From Caldilineaceae bacterium SB0661_bin_32 (GTDB lineage Bacteria; Chloroflexota; Anaerolineae; Caldilineales; Caldilineaceae): a stretch of 64,000 bases of DNA. Shown here piece after piece: positions 46,850-55,747 of the stretch; the first letter of the stretch is position 1; the number at the start of each line of letters is the position of its first letter. Where the stretch lies: positions 32,054-96,053 of the forward strand of contig VXMH01000043.1 of the NCBI GenBank assembly GCA_009841235.1, written 5' to 3'. Under the pieces are notes generated by a model. It worked only from the letters and a program-made list of their open reading frames with translations, searched no databases and was not told where the DNA came from. The position numbers and the translations under genes were made by a program.

Positions 46850-47797
46850 ATGACAACCTCCACGGCAAGCGCCCCGGGCAAAGCCATTTTATTCGGCGAA
46901 CACGCCGTCGTCTACGGAAGGGCGGCCATCGCCGTTCCCGTGGCGAAAGTGAAAGCAACCGCCGCCGTCACGGACGCGCCCGCTGGATCCGGCTGCACAA
47001 TCGCAGCACCCGACGTCGGCGCCCGCGTTCATCTTTCTACGCCAAATGAAGACCCTCTGGCTCTCGCCGTCCGCCTGGCAATCGAAAAGGCCGGTATCGA
47101 AGAAGAACCTGACTGGCAGATCACAGTACGCAGCGACATTCCCATCGCCGGCGGGATGGGCAGCGGCGCGGCTGTAAGCGCCGCCCTCGTGAAAGCCGTA
47201 TTCGCCCACCGCAAAGTTCCCGCCCACCGCCGGCCAAAAGCCGAAACCGTCAACCGGATCGTCTACGCCGTTGAGAAACTGCACCACGCCAACCCAAGCG
47301 GCATCGACAATACCGTCGTCGTCTACCAGCAGCCCGTCCGGTTCGTGCGGGGTCAGCCGCCGCAGCGATTCGACATCGCCCGCCCATTTCACCTGGTCAT
47401 CGCCGACACCGGGATCGCCAGTTCGACCGCCGCAGTTGTATCCGACGTACGCCGCGCCTGGGAACAGGACACGGATCAATACGAAGCGATCTTCGACGGC
47501 ATTGGCGAAATAGCCGAGACCGCGCGGCGGGCCATCGAATCCGGCGACGTCGACGCGCTGGGACCGTTAATGAAGGAGAACCAGCGTCTCCTTCGTAAGC
47601 TGAACGTTAGCTCTGGGGAACTTGAACGGCTGATCGCGATCGCGAAAGAAGCAGGCGCGGCCGGCGCCAAGCTCAGCGGCGCGGGCCGCGGCGGCAACCT
47701 GATTGCTGTCGTGGAGCCGAAAAAGTTGGAGACCGTCCAGGAAGCGCTTCTGGCAGGCGGCGCTGCGGGGATCGTGGTCACACAAATAGGCGCGTAA
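46850..47797 (+). CDS. mvk: Mevalonate kinase
   Basis: 315 residues, GHMP-kinase fold. Marks: SAPGKAILFGEHAVVYGRAA, PIAGGMGSGAAVSAALVKA (the ATP-binding GHMP loop), KLHHANPSGIDNTVVVYQQP and GAKLSGAGRGGNLIAVV. It phosphorylates mevalonate in isoprenoid synthesis. No other mevalonate-pathway gene is in the window. It is four bases after the GDPD stop, so coupled in an operon, though the two reactions are unrelated. It meets nagA end to end. Confidence 0.93.
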   Translation: MTTSTASAPGKAILFGEHAVVYGRAAIAVPVAKVKATAAVTDAPAGSGCTIAAPDVGARVHLSTPNEDPLALAVRLAIEKAGIEEEPDWQITVRSDIPIAGGMGSGAAVSAALVKAVFAHRKVPAHRRPKAETVNRIVYAVEKLHHANPSGIDNTVVVYQQPVRFVRGQPPQRFDIARPFHLVIADTGIASSTAAVVSDVRRAWEQDTDQYEAIFDGIGEIAETARRAIESGDVDALGPLMKENQRLLRKLNVSSGELERLIAIAKEAGAAGAKLSGAGRGGNLIAVVEPKKLETVQEALLAGGAAGIVVTQIGA

Positions 47798-47799
47798 CC

Positions 47800-49062
47800 C
47801 TAACTCTCTCCGTCTCGAAGCCGCCAGCTGTCCCGCAGGTAGGCGAGCCGCCCGCCAACCACCGTCGCAACAACCTGCGCCTTCCCGTCCAGCAATGTCA
47901 GGTCGGCGCGGGCGCCTCTTCGAATCCGCCCCACCTCTCTGTCGATACCCATCGCCTGGGCCTGGGAAAGGCTTGTCGTCGGCCACGCCTGCACAAGCGG
48001 CCAGCCCGTGGCCGACATGAAGTTTCTCAGCGCCGCGTCCAGTGTCAATACCGAACCGGCGAGAGTCCCGTCTTCCAGTCTGCAAGCGCCATCCTTGACG
48101 ATTACTGGCAGTCGGCCCATTTCATACCGGCCTTCCGGCATGCCCGCGGCCCCGATCGCGTCGCTGATCAGCAGTGTGCGCGTCGGCCCCTTGCAGCGCC
48201 CAAGAATTCGCATGGCCGCCGGATGGACGTGGATCCCGTCCGCGATCAGCTGGGCGTGAACTCTGTCGTCGCTCAATGTCGCGCCCAGCGCGCCCGGCCG
48301 GCGGTGGTGGAGGCCGGCCATCGCATTGTACGTGTGCGCGGCCTGCGAAACGCCTGCGTCAATGGCCGTTGAAGCCTCCTCGAATGTCGCCGCCGTGTGC
48401 CCCAGTACAACCCGCACACCGGCCTCAAGCGCCATCCCGATCAAGGCATCTGCTCCCGGCTCTTCCGGCGCCAGCGTGATCATTCGCACCGGACCGGCGG
48501 CCAGCAGTTCTTCAAACGCCTCAAGGGAAGCGGGCCGTATGAAGGCCGGGTTCTGCGCGCCGGGGAATTCCGGGCTGAGGAACGGCCCCTCCAGGTGAAT
48601 ACCGAGCACGCGCGCGCCGGCAGCCCCGTTCTCACCGTTTCCCGCCGCTGACGCTTCCATATATCGGGCCGCGTTCTCGACAGCCGCCAGCGTAGCCGGT
48701 CGCGACGCCGTAACCGTCGTCGCGTAGAATCCGGTGACGCCGTGCCGGACTAGGAACCGGCTCATCTTTTCAAGGCTCTCAGGCGAAGCGTCCATCACGT
48801 CGCCGCCGGCGCTGCCGTGAATGTGAACGTCGATGAAACCGGGCAGCAGCGTGCAGCCGCTTCCGTCCAGAAACGGCGCTTCCAAACGTTCGCTGTCGCT
48901 CTGCCATCTGCCAACCAGTCCACCCCGGCAGGTGAGAGCGAAACTGTGACCGGGCGGCGCCGTTACCGCTCCGAAAACGGTCCGAGCGGTCAGGCCGGCA
49001 AAGCCGCCTATCGACGGTGACTCGACATCCTCCCGGTCAGCCTCATTGCCCATGATGTTCAC
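47800..49062 (-). CDS. nagA: N-acetylglucosamine-6-phosphate deacetylase
   Basis: 420 residues from GTG with GGGAG before it. Amidohydrolase marks: GFIDVHIHGSAGGDVMDASP with the metal His-x-His, GIHLEGPFLSPEFPGAQNP with the Glu ligand, RVVLGHTAATFEEASTAID, LISDAIGAAGMPEGRYEMG with the catalytic Asp. Gives glucosamine-6-phosphate and acetate. Starts six bases after the stop of glgB; third gene of the glycogen operon. No NagB in view. Link to glycogen may be through amino-sugar recycling to central metabolism. Confidence 0.93.
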   Translation of the reverse strand: MNIMGNEADREDVESPSIGGFAGLTARTVFGAVTAPPGHSFALTCRGGLVGRWQSDSERLEAPFLDGSGCTLLPGFIDVHIHGSAGGDVMDASPESLEKMSRFLVRHGVTGFYATTVTASRPATLAAVENAARYMEASAAGNGENGAAGARVLGIHLEGPFLSPEFPGAQNPAFIRPASLEAFEELLAAGPVRMITLAPEEPGADALIGMALEAGVRVVLGHTAATFEEASTAIDAGVSQAAHTYNAMAGLHHRRPGALGATLSDDRVHAQLIADGIHVHPAAMRILGRCKGPTRTLLISDAIGAAGMPEGRYEMGRLPVIVKDGACRLEDGTLAGSVLTLDAALRNFMSATGWPLVQAWPTTSLSQAQAMGIDREVGRIRRGARADLTLLDGKAQVVATVVGGRLAYLRDSWRLRDGES

Positions 49063-49068
49063 AGTGTC

Positions 49069-51048
49069 TTACTCCCTGCCGTTCGAGCCCGCGCCCAACT
49101 TCCAATAGAGCACGCCCAGCGGCGGCAACTCCATCAACGTTGACCAGGAGGCGCCCTGCCACGGAATCTCCTCGGCCTGCAAGGGGAACGGATTGTCGAC
49201 GCCGCTGCCGCCGTAAATCTCCCAGTCACTGTTCAAAATCTGGTGATAGTCTCCAGGACCCGGCAGGCCGACGCGGTAGCCGTGCCGCGGGACCGGTGTG
49301 AAATTACAGACGACGACGATGCAGTTCTCACCCTCTGCGTCGCTGCGCACAAAGCTGGTGATCGAATGCTCCACGTCCTGGTAATCGATCCACTGAAATC
49401 CCCCCCAGCTTGCGTCCGACTGGTGCAATGCCGTCTCCCAGCAATACAGGCGATTGCTGTCTCGCACAAAGCGCTGCAATGTGCGATGTTCCTCGAGCTC
49501 TAGCAGGTGCCAGTCAAGACTGAAGGTCTCAGTCCACTCCCGCCATTGGCCGAACTCCCCACCCATAAAGAGCAGTTTCTTGCCCGGATGAGCGTTCATA
49601 AAGCCGTAAAGGAGGCGCAAGTGGGCGAACTTCTGCCACAGATCGCCCGGCATCTTGTCAAGCATCGACCCCTTCAGATGAACGACCTCGTCGTGGCTCA
49701 ACGGGAGGATGAAATTCTCGCTGAATGCGTAGCTGAGGCTGTAGGTGATCAGGTGATGATTGTAGCGCCGGAACAGCGGGTCCATCTCAAAGAAATTCAG
49801 CGTGTCATTCATCCAGCCCATATTCCACTTGTAGTCGAACCCCAGGCCGCCGGTGTTGGCGGGACGGGAGACCATCGGCCAGATGCTGCTCTCCTCTGCG
49901 ATCGTCAGAACGCCCGGCGCCCGCTCGTGCAATACTTCGTTTGTCTTCCGCAGCAAAGAGATCGCGTCCAGGTTTTCATGGCCGCCATGCTGGTTGGGAA
50001 TCCACTCCGCCTCCTCTCTGCTGTAGTCCAGGTAGAGCATCGAGGCCACCGCATCCACGCGCAGCCCGTCAATGTGGTACTCCTCCGCCCAGAAGAGGGC
50101 GCTGGCCACGAGGAAGTTACGTACCTCATTGCGCCCGTAATCAAAGATCTTCGTGCCCCAGTCAGGATGGTCGCCGCGGCGTGGGTCTTCATACTCATAC
50201 AGCGCCGCACCGTCAAAATAGGCCAGTCCGTGGGCATCCTTGGGAAAGTGGGCCGGCACCCAGTCCAGAATCACGCCGATCTCGTTTTGATGGCAGTGAT
50301 CGACGAAATACTTGAAATCGTCCGGTGTCCCGAAGCGGCAGGTCGGCGCGAAATACCCGGTGCTCTGGTAGCCCCAGGATCCTTCAAAAGGGTGCTCGGT
50401 TACCGGCAGGAGTTCGATGTGCGTGTAGCCCATCTCCTTCACATAGTCAACCAGCTGGTGCGCCAGTTGCCGGTATCCCAGTACTCGATTGTCTTCCGGG
50501 TTTCGCCGCCAGCTGCTCAGATGAACTTCGTAAATGTTCAGGGGTTGGTCCAGCGCCTGTCTGCTGGAGCGATTCTCGACCCACCCGTCATCGCCCCACG
50601 GATAGCTGTCCATGGGCCAGATCCTGGAAGCGGTTCCAGGCGGATTCTCCGCATAGAAGCCATACGGGTCCGATTTGTCAATCCGAAAGTCCACCAGCGG
50701 GAGTTGAATGGAGAATTTGTATTCGCTGCCTGCCTCCAGACTGGCGCTGGGCGCGCCGTTATGGGATGGCATCGGCGATGAGGGGATGAACAGCTCCCAG
50801 ATTCCCTCCCGGTGGGCGTGCATAGGGTGGACATGCGGATTCCACCCGTTAAAGGGCCCAATTACACTTACGCTCTGGGCATTTGGCGCCCAGACCGCAA
50901 ACTGCACGCCGTTGACGTCCTCCACCGTGCGGAAATGGGCGCCGAACCTGCGGTAGCAATAGAGAAAGTTACCCTCTCCAAACAGGAAAGCTTCGTCATC
51001 TGTAAACCACGAACCGATCAATAGATTGCGTCCTTCTCTCCCAGTCAT
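49069..51048 (-). CDS. glgB: 1,4-alpha-glucan branching enzyme
   Basis: 659 residues. N-terminal CBM48 ([20 protein letters not shown]), then a GH13 barrel: [39 protein letters not shown] with the nucleophile Asp, [13 protein letters not shown] with the acid Glu, and [20 protein letters not shown] with the third Asp. The C-terminal all-beta domain ends [20 protein letters not shown]. Makes alpha-1,6 branches in glycogen. It follows the glucan synthase gene at 112 bases. The full-length N-terminal arm of E. coli GlgB (an extra CBM48) is absent, as in many bacteria. Sure. Confidence 0.95.
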   Translation of the reverse strand: MTGREGRNLLIGSWFTDDEAFLFGEGNFLYCYRRFGAHFRTVEDVNGVQFAVWAPNAQSVSVIGPFNGWNPHVHPMHAHREGIWELFIPSSPMPSHNGAPSASLEAGSEYKFSIQLPLVDFRIDKSDPYGFYAENPPGTASRIWPMDSYPWGDDGWVENRSSRQALDQPLNIYEVHLSSWRRNPEDNRVLGYRQLAHQLVDYVKEMGYTHIELLPVTEHPFEGSWGYQSTGYFAPTCRFGTPDDFKYFVDHCHQNEIGVILDWVPAHFPKDAHGLAYFDGAALYEYEDPRRGDHPDWGTKIFDYGRNEVRNFLVASALFWAEEYHIDGLRVDAVASMLYLDYSREEAEWIPNQHGGHENLDAISLLRKTNEVLHERAPGVLTIAEESSIWPMVSRPANTGGLGFDYKWNMGWMNDTLNFFEMDPLFRRYNHHLITYSLSYAFSENFILPLSHDEVVHLKGSMLDKMPGDLWQKFAHLRLLYGFMNAHPGKKLLFMGGEFGQWREWTETFSLDWHLLELEEHRTLQRFVRDSNRLYCWETALHQSDASWGGFQWIDYQDVEHSITSFVRSDAEGENCIVVVCNFTPVPRHGYRVGLPGPGDYHQILNSDWEIYGGSGVDNPFPLQAEEIPWQGASWSTLMELPPLGVLYWKLGAGSNGRE

Positions 51049-51160
51049 GGGGGTTCCGGCAAGCGGACGGCGCCAGGCTTGTGTGGGTACTTTTGCGAAC
51101 TGCAGGCGGCTCCGCCGTTCGGCGCGTCCACGTCCGTATCTCTTGCCGCAGAGGCGGGCC

Positions 51161-53041
51161 CTACGCCTTGCAAATCCTTGCGAGTCCAGGCAGAAAGCTG
51201 GTCTCCACCACCGTTTCCCAGCTCATCCTGCCTGCCAGCGCGCTTCCCCGCCGCCGCAGTTCGGTCTTTTCTCTGCGGCTGCCGGGAAGGCGTTCGAATA
51301 TCTGCCTCGCAGTCTCTTCTGAACTGCGCGCTTCGATGCTGCCGCGAGCTGCACCGTCAATTTCCAGCGCATCCCGCGGCGTCCCGGGCGTCTGTCCTTC
51401 CGGCAGTCCGATATAGTCCGCGACCACCAGCGGGAATGTCTTGTCGGCAAAAGCGCTGCCGAGCGCCCCGCTGCCGGGCAGAGCAGTTCGACCACCGCCG
51501 CGCCCGTCCTGCTCGCCTGCCGCCAGTATCCCTTGCTCGACGAGCTCGCTCGCTGCCTGCTGCACAAAGCCGATCAAACCGCACACACTGCTCACGCAGG
51601 AGATGGCGCCGAACTGGACAGGCTCGATCTGCGATATCCCAAAGGGTTCATAGATGCTCTGCCCGAACTCAAGGTCGCTGCCGCGGCGGATGTCGCTGAA
51701 CGTCATGTCCGCCGGCATGCGCCTGCCGCATCGGTCCTGGCTCCAGCCAAACTGGTTCACAAATACGATCTTGCTGTTGCTGGCCGAATGGTTAAAGGGC
51801 TCGACGTCGTCAAAGAAGAACGGCGCCTCCTCTCCAATCAAGTCGCCGTTGTCGCCCCGATGGCCCACCGGCCACCCATACAGAGTTTCCCAGCTCTCAA
51901 CCTGCTCCGGCTGGCGCCCGGCCGGCTCACTGGTGGCAAGCACAAAAAGCGCCGCCGTCTTTCCGGATGACGCCAGCAGCCTGTCCAGATGGCTCGCTAC
52001 CCGCACGTCTCGCCACAGCGCTTTGGACAGCACCATCCGCGCCACGTGCGTAAAGACGTAATCCGGCTTGAAGCCAAGCAGCGTGCGGCAGTATTCCTGT
52101 AAACGGCGCTTGGCGTCCAGGAGGTCCGCCACCTTAATCTTCTCCGACCTTATGCCGTTGTAGACAAGATCGATCCTGCAGTTGGCGAATGGCCCGCCCA
52201 GGAATCGCAGCTCTTCTCGCACGGTGTCACTGACGGCAAATATGGCATCGCAATGGATCGCCTGGCGCACGATTGCGTGTTTGAAATAGGAGGTCTGCTC
52301 GCCAAAAACCGTATCCAGCGGCAGATGGGATTCGCGGGCCCGCAGGAGCGCGTTGTAGAAGCGCGTATCGTGACCTGCGTGGCTCTCCACCAGCAACCGG
52401 GCCGTCGCCACCTCATGAGCATAAAAGACAGTGCGCCACTGCTCCGGCTCATTCAACTGCGCAGCAAACGCGACCGGAAGACCCAGCCATTCGTGGGCGA
52501 TGATCACCCGCTCGTGCGGCGCCAGCCCCTCGTCAACCCCCAACGCCTTGAGACCGGAAAAAAGCGGCTGGGCGATAGACATATAGAGGTTGTACTCGAA
52601 ATCATGGTTGTAGCGAAAGCTCTCGATTCCGTAGTTTTCCCACAGAAAGTAGCTGAATCTCTCCACGTGACCCATATGCGGATTGCTGGCATCGACCAGC
52701 AAAATCTCATGCTCCACATCTCCAAAACGGCGCAGCCCGTAGAGCAGGCCAACGTGAAACGTCCGCTCAACTGTGCGTAATGCCTGCTGGACCTCCTCGC
52801 CAACGTCGTAAAGTATCCCGTGCAGGCTGCTATAGCGGATCCGGACACCGTTGAGCGGGTCGGTCAGCCGCGCCATCTGCACCGGATCCCAGCCAAACAT
52901 CGGCCCGACCAGGACCGTCCTTCCGACCTGCTCGTTATATGATTTTGTACCCAGAATTCCGTCCAGGACCGAACCGATGCCGCCAACTTTCGCGCCAGCT
53001 TCATGCGTAGCGTGGACGGCAAGCGGTATGGAATACGTCAC
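51161..53041 (-). CDS. Glycogen/starch synthase-like glycosyltransferase
   Basis: 626 residues. [16 protein letters not shown] near the N-terminus is the ADP-glucose-binding KVGG motif of GT5 enzymes; [15 protein letters not shown] and [14 protein letters not shown] follow; the second Rossmann half has the [20 protein letters not shown] motif with the catalytic Glu. The protein is longer than GlgA (~480), with extra parts before the second half. Start GTG at 53041 fits: GGAGG five bases before, and the motif begins soon after. A longer frame to 53158 would run into the promoter of the divergent gene. Donor (ADP- or UDP-glucose) unclear. First gene of the glycogen operon. Confidence 0.8.
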   Translation of the reverse strand: MTYSIPLAVHATHEAGAKVGGIGSVLDGILGTKSYNEQVGRTVLVGPMFGWDPVQMARLTDPLNGVRIRYSSLHGILYDVGEEVQQALRTVERTFHVGLLYGLRRFGDVEHEILLVDASNPHMGHVERFSYFLWENYGIESFRYNHDFEYNLYMSIAQPLFSGLKALGVDEGLAPHERVIIAHEWLGLPVAFAAQLNEPEQWRTVFYAHEVATARLLVESHAGHDTRFYNALLRARESHLPLDTVFGEQTSYFKHAIVRQAIHCDAIFAVSDTVREELRFLGGPFANCRIDLVYNGIRSEKIKVADLLDAKRRLQEYCRTLLGFKPDYVFTHVARMVLSKALWRDVRVASHLDRLLASSGKTAALFVLATSEPAGRQPEQVESWETLYGWPVGHRGDNGDLIGEEAPFFFDDVEPFNHSASNSKIVFVNQFGWSQDRCGRRMPADMTFSDIRRGSDLEFGQSIYEPFGISQIEPVQFGAISCVSSVCGLIGFVQQAASELVEQGILAAGEQDGRGGGRTALPGSGALGSAFADKTFPLVVADYIGLPEGQTPGTPRDALEIDGAARGSIEARSSEETARQIFERLPGSRREKTELRRRGSALAGRMSWETVVETSFLPGLARICKA

Positions 53042-53220
53042 AAGGGCCTCCAGAATTGACCGGTTTTCGTTCCCATCATAGCATAAGAATTTGACAGCCT
53101 GCGAATAAGATCCCTGCACCCGGCCCCCTGCAGTTCCAATGCAGTTCAAATTGAGCAACGGCCCAATCTATGCTAAGGTGGCGACCGGGTTCCCGCCTGC
53201 AAGCCGCAAAAGGACAGTTG

Positions 53221-54378
53221 ATGGCCGAAGAAAAAGTTGCGCAACTGCAGCAGCAAAGCCGCCGGCTGACCCTGATATGCAGCCTGACGCTCCTGTTCGG
53301 CGCGCTTCTGTTGCGTTTTGGCGCCCTCAATCCCGATTTCAGCGCCCGCCGCTGGCTCATGCTCTCGGCCCTCACAGTGGCCGCACTGTTCTGGTTTCTG
53401 CGACGCGTCCTCCACCAGAATCATCCCCCCGGCGAGCAGGAGCTCTACGCCGATCTGGGCCCGGCCAACAGGCTAACCATCTACCGCGGGCTTGCCTACG
53501 CGTGGATGACCGGTTTCCTTCTGTTGCCGAGGCCCGGCGGCCTCATCGACTGGCTGCCTGCGTTACTCTATATCGGGGCAAGTATCGCCGATGTCTTCGA
53601 TGGCTACCTGGCTCGCAAGTCAGGGAGAGTGACCCGGCTGGGAGAGACGCTGGACATGGAATTCGACGGTTTCGGCGTTCTCGTAGGCTGCGCCCTGGCC
53701 GTGCAATATGAACAGTTGCCCCTTGTTTTTCTGCTGGTAGCCTTTGCGCGTCCGCTCTTCGTCTGGGGTATGCTGTGGCGTACCCGCATGGGGCTTCCCA
53801 ACCACCCGATGACCGACAGCGACCAGCGGCGCATCATGGCCGGCCTGCTGATGATCTTTCTGTCCACCGTGTTGTGGCCCATCTTCGAGCCTCCCGTTAC
53901 CTATGCGGTTGGCGCCGTTTTCGGAGGCGCGGTGGCGCTCAGCTTCGTGCGCGACTGGCTCGTCACGATCGGCTGGCTGCGGCCGGATCAACCCGCATAC
54001 ATCTTCTGGCGCGCCCGCCTCAAACTTATTGCTTTCGCCTGGACGCCCGTCGTCCTCAGGATCGCTGTCGCCCTGCTGGTCTCTCTGCTGGTTTCGAGCC
54101 TTTTTGCGTCAGGGACCGCACTGCCGGCCTCGCTGAACTGGCCCGTCGCCGCTGTCGCCGCCGCCGCAGGCCTGACGGCCCTGTTCGGCATTGGCGCCAG
54201 GACGTCGGCCGGTTTTATCAATGCCGCCGGCTATCTGTACTTCATCTCCGGCGGACAGTCCTGGCTGGGGCTGACGCTGCTCGTCCTCTCTTCTCTCCTT
54301 CTCATTCTTGGCAGCGGCTACTACACGCTCTGGGTCCCCGAGGAACGCTGGCTACGCGTCGGAGCAGCCGGCTCGTAA
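53221..54378 (+). CDS. CDP-alcohol phosphatidyltransferase family membrane protein
   Basis: 385 residues, with about 8-9 helices, larger than the usual 200. The CDP-alcohol motif is complete: D127-G128, A131-R132, G141, D145 and D149 (D-G-x2-A-R-x8-G-x3-D-x3-D). It joins a CDP-linked lipid and an alcohol, e.g. glycerol-3-phosphate, inositol or inositol phosphate. The C-terminal half has additional helices, perhaps a second domain. ATG at 53221 with AAAGGAC before it; an in-frame ATG at 53170 is another option. Divergent from the glucan synthase, 179 bases between. Substrate unknown. Confidence 0.85.
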   Translation: MAEEKVAQLQQQSRRLTLICSLTLLFGALLLRFGALNPDFSARRWLMLSALTVAALFWFLRRVLHQNHPPGEQELYADLGPANRLTIYRGLAYAWMTGFLLLPRPGGLIDWLPALLYIGASIADVFDGYLARKSGRVTRLGETLDMEFDGFGVLVGCALAVQYEQLPLVFLLVAFARPLFVWGMLWRTRMGLPNHPMTDSDQRRIMAGLLMIFLSTVLWPIFEPPVTYAVGAVFGGAVALSFVRDWLVTIGWLRPDQPAYIFWRARLKLIAFAWTPVVLRIAVALLVSLLVSSLFASGTALPASLNWPVAAVAAAAGLTALFGIGARTSAGFINAAGYLYFISGGQSWLGLTLLVLSSLLLILGSGYYTLWVPEERWLRVGAAGS

Positions 54379-54621
54379 CTAATGTACGGCCGCGCAATCA
54401 GCCGCAGTCCGGGCCCTCTGGCGTCGTTAACATCTGTGCCGTCAGCAAGGTCTTTCGCTCCCAGGCAGCGAATCTTCATTCGAAATCTTCAAACGCCAAG
54501 CCAAAAACCGGCGTTGTAAGAAACGCAAGTTTATGCAATGATAAAGAACGATCCGTTCCCGCTCACGCTGGAATGCTTGCGTTGGACATAGTGCTCCTTT
54601 TCCTGCCATCGAGGTAACGTC

Positions 54622-55668
54622 ATGCATATCGAGGAACTGGAAACTCCCATCGGCGTCGTCGATCTGGACCGCCTCTCGGCCAACATCGAGCGCCTTCAGA
54701 GCTATCTTGCCAGCCACGACATCGATAACCGTCCCCATATCAAGACTCACCGCATCCCTGCCATCGCCCATATGCAGATGGAGGCAGGCGCGGTCGGCAT
54801 CACCTGCCAGACCCTCAGCGAGGCGGAGGTTATGTGCAGCTCGGGGATCAGAGATATCTTTCTGCCCTATAATCTGCTAAGCAAGACGAAACTCAGACGC
54901 CTCATGCTCCTGACGCGGCGGGCAGAGATGAGCGTGACGGCAGACTCCGCCCGCACTGTAGCCGGATACGCAGAAGCCGCTGCCCAGGAAGGCGCGGTCC
55001 TCCCTGTCCTGATCGAAATGGATGGCGGCTATGAGCGCTGCGGTGTGACGACGCCGGAAGGCGTCCGCAAACTGGCCCGGCAGATCGACAGCGCGTCGCA
55101 TCTGCACTTTGGCGGGCTGATGGTCTACCCCTCAAACCCCGAGTCGAACGCCTTCATGGGCGAGGCGAAGATGCTGCTGGCCCAGGACGGGCTGGCCGTC
55201 GAGCGGGTCAGCGGCGGCAGTTCATTCGTCATGTGGCAGGCCCACGAGTTCACCGAAATGACGGAACACCGGGCCGGCATGTACGTCTACGGCGACCGCA
55301 ACCTGGTCGATGCCGGCGCCATGCAGCTCGAAGACTGCTCCTACATTGTTTTGGCCACCGTCGTCAGCCGCCCGACCGAAGACAGGGTTGTCCTCGATTC
55401 GGGGAGCAAGTCGCTCGCCGCAGACGGCGCACGCCAGTCTCCCGGGCACGGCCTGATCGTAGAGTATCCGCAAGCGGAGATATTCAAGCTTTCAGAGGAG
55501 CATGGCCACGTGGATGTGTCGCGCTGTGCCCGCAAGCCGGAGATTGGGGAACGGGTCAGCGTCCTCGTCAACCACTGTTGCGTATCCAACAATCTCTTCC
55601 CGCGCATTGTCGGACACAGAAAGGGCGAAGTGGAGCTGGAGTGGCCGGTCCTGGCAAAGGGATGGTGA
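54622..55668 (+). CDS. D-threonine-aldolase-like PLP enzyme (alanine racemase N-fold)
   Basis: 348 residues. The PLP lysine is Lys41 in RPHIKTHRIP; IEMDGGYERCGVTTPEGVRK, the substrate-side VSGGSSFVMWQAHEFTEM, and the C-terminal beta-domain with EEHGHVDVSRCARKPEIGER and VLVNHCCVSNNLF, the likely divalent-metal site, are the DSD1/D-threonine aldolase marks. It cleaves or dehydrates a D-hydroxy amino acid. AGGTAA lies before the ATG. Alone, with 240 bases before it. The exact substrate is unknown. Confidence 0.88.
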   Translation: MHIEELETPIGVVDLDRLSANIERLQSYLASHDIDNRPHIKTHRIPAIAHMQMEAGAVGITCQTLSEAEVMCSSGIRDIFLPYNLLSKTKLRRLMLLTRRAEMSVTADSARTVAGYAEAAAQEGAVLPVLIEMDGGYERCGVTTPEGVRKLARQIDSASHLHFGGLMVYPSNPESNAFMGEAKMLLAQDGLAVERVSGGSSFVMWQAHEFTEMTEHRAGMYVYGDRNLVDAGAMQLEDCSYIVLATVVSRPTEDRVVLDSGSKSLAADGARQSPGHGLIVEYPQAEIFKLSEEHGHVDVSRCARKPEIGERVSVLVNHCCVSNNLFPRIVGHRKGEVELEWPVLAKGW

Positions 55669-55747
55669 AAAGGGGTAAGCGCGGCGCCATCGCGCCGGCG
55701 CCGCTTCTGGCGGACGCCTGCTCACCGCCATAGGCCGCCGGGATTGG

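Noticed and set aside
49507..50781. A 424-codon frame opposite glgB
   Set aside because: Antisense to a confident GH13 gene with all catalytic residues in place.
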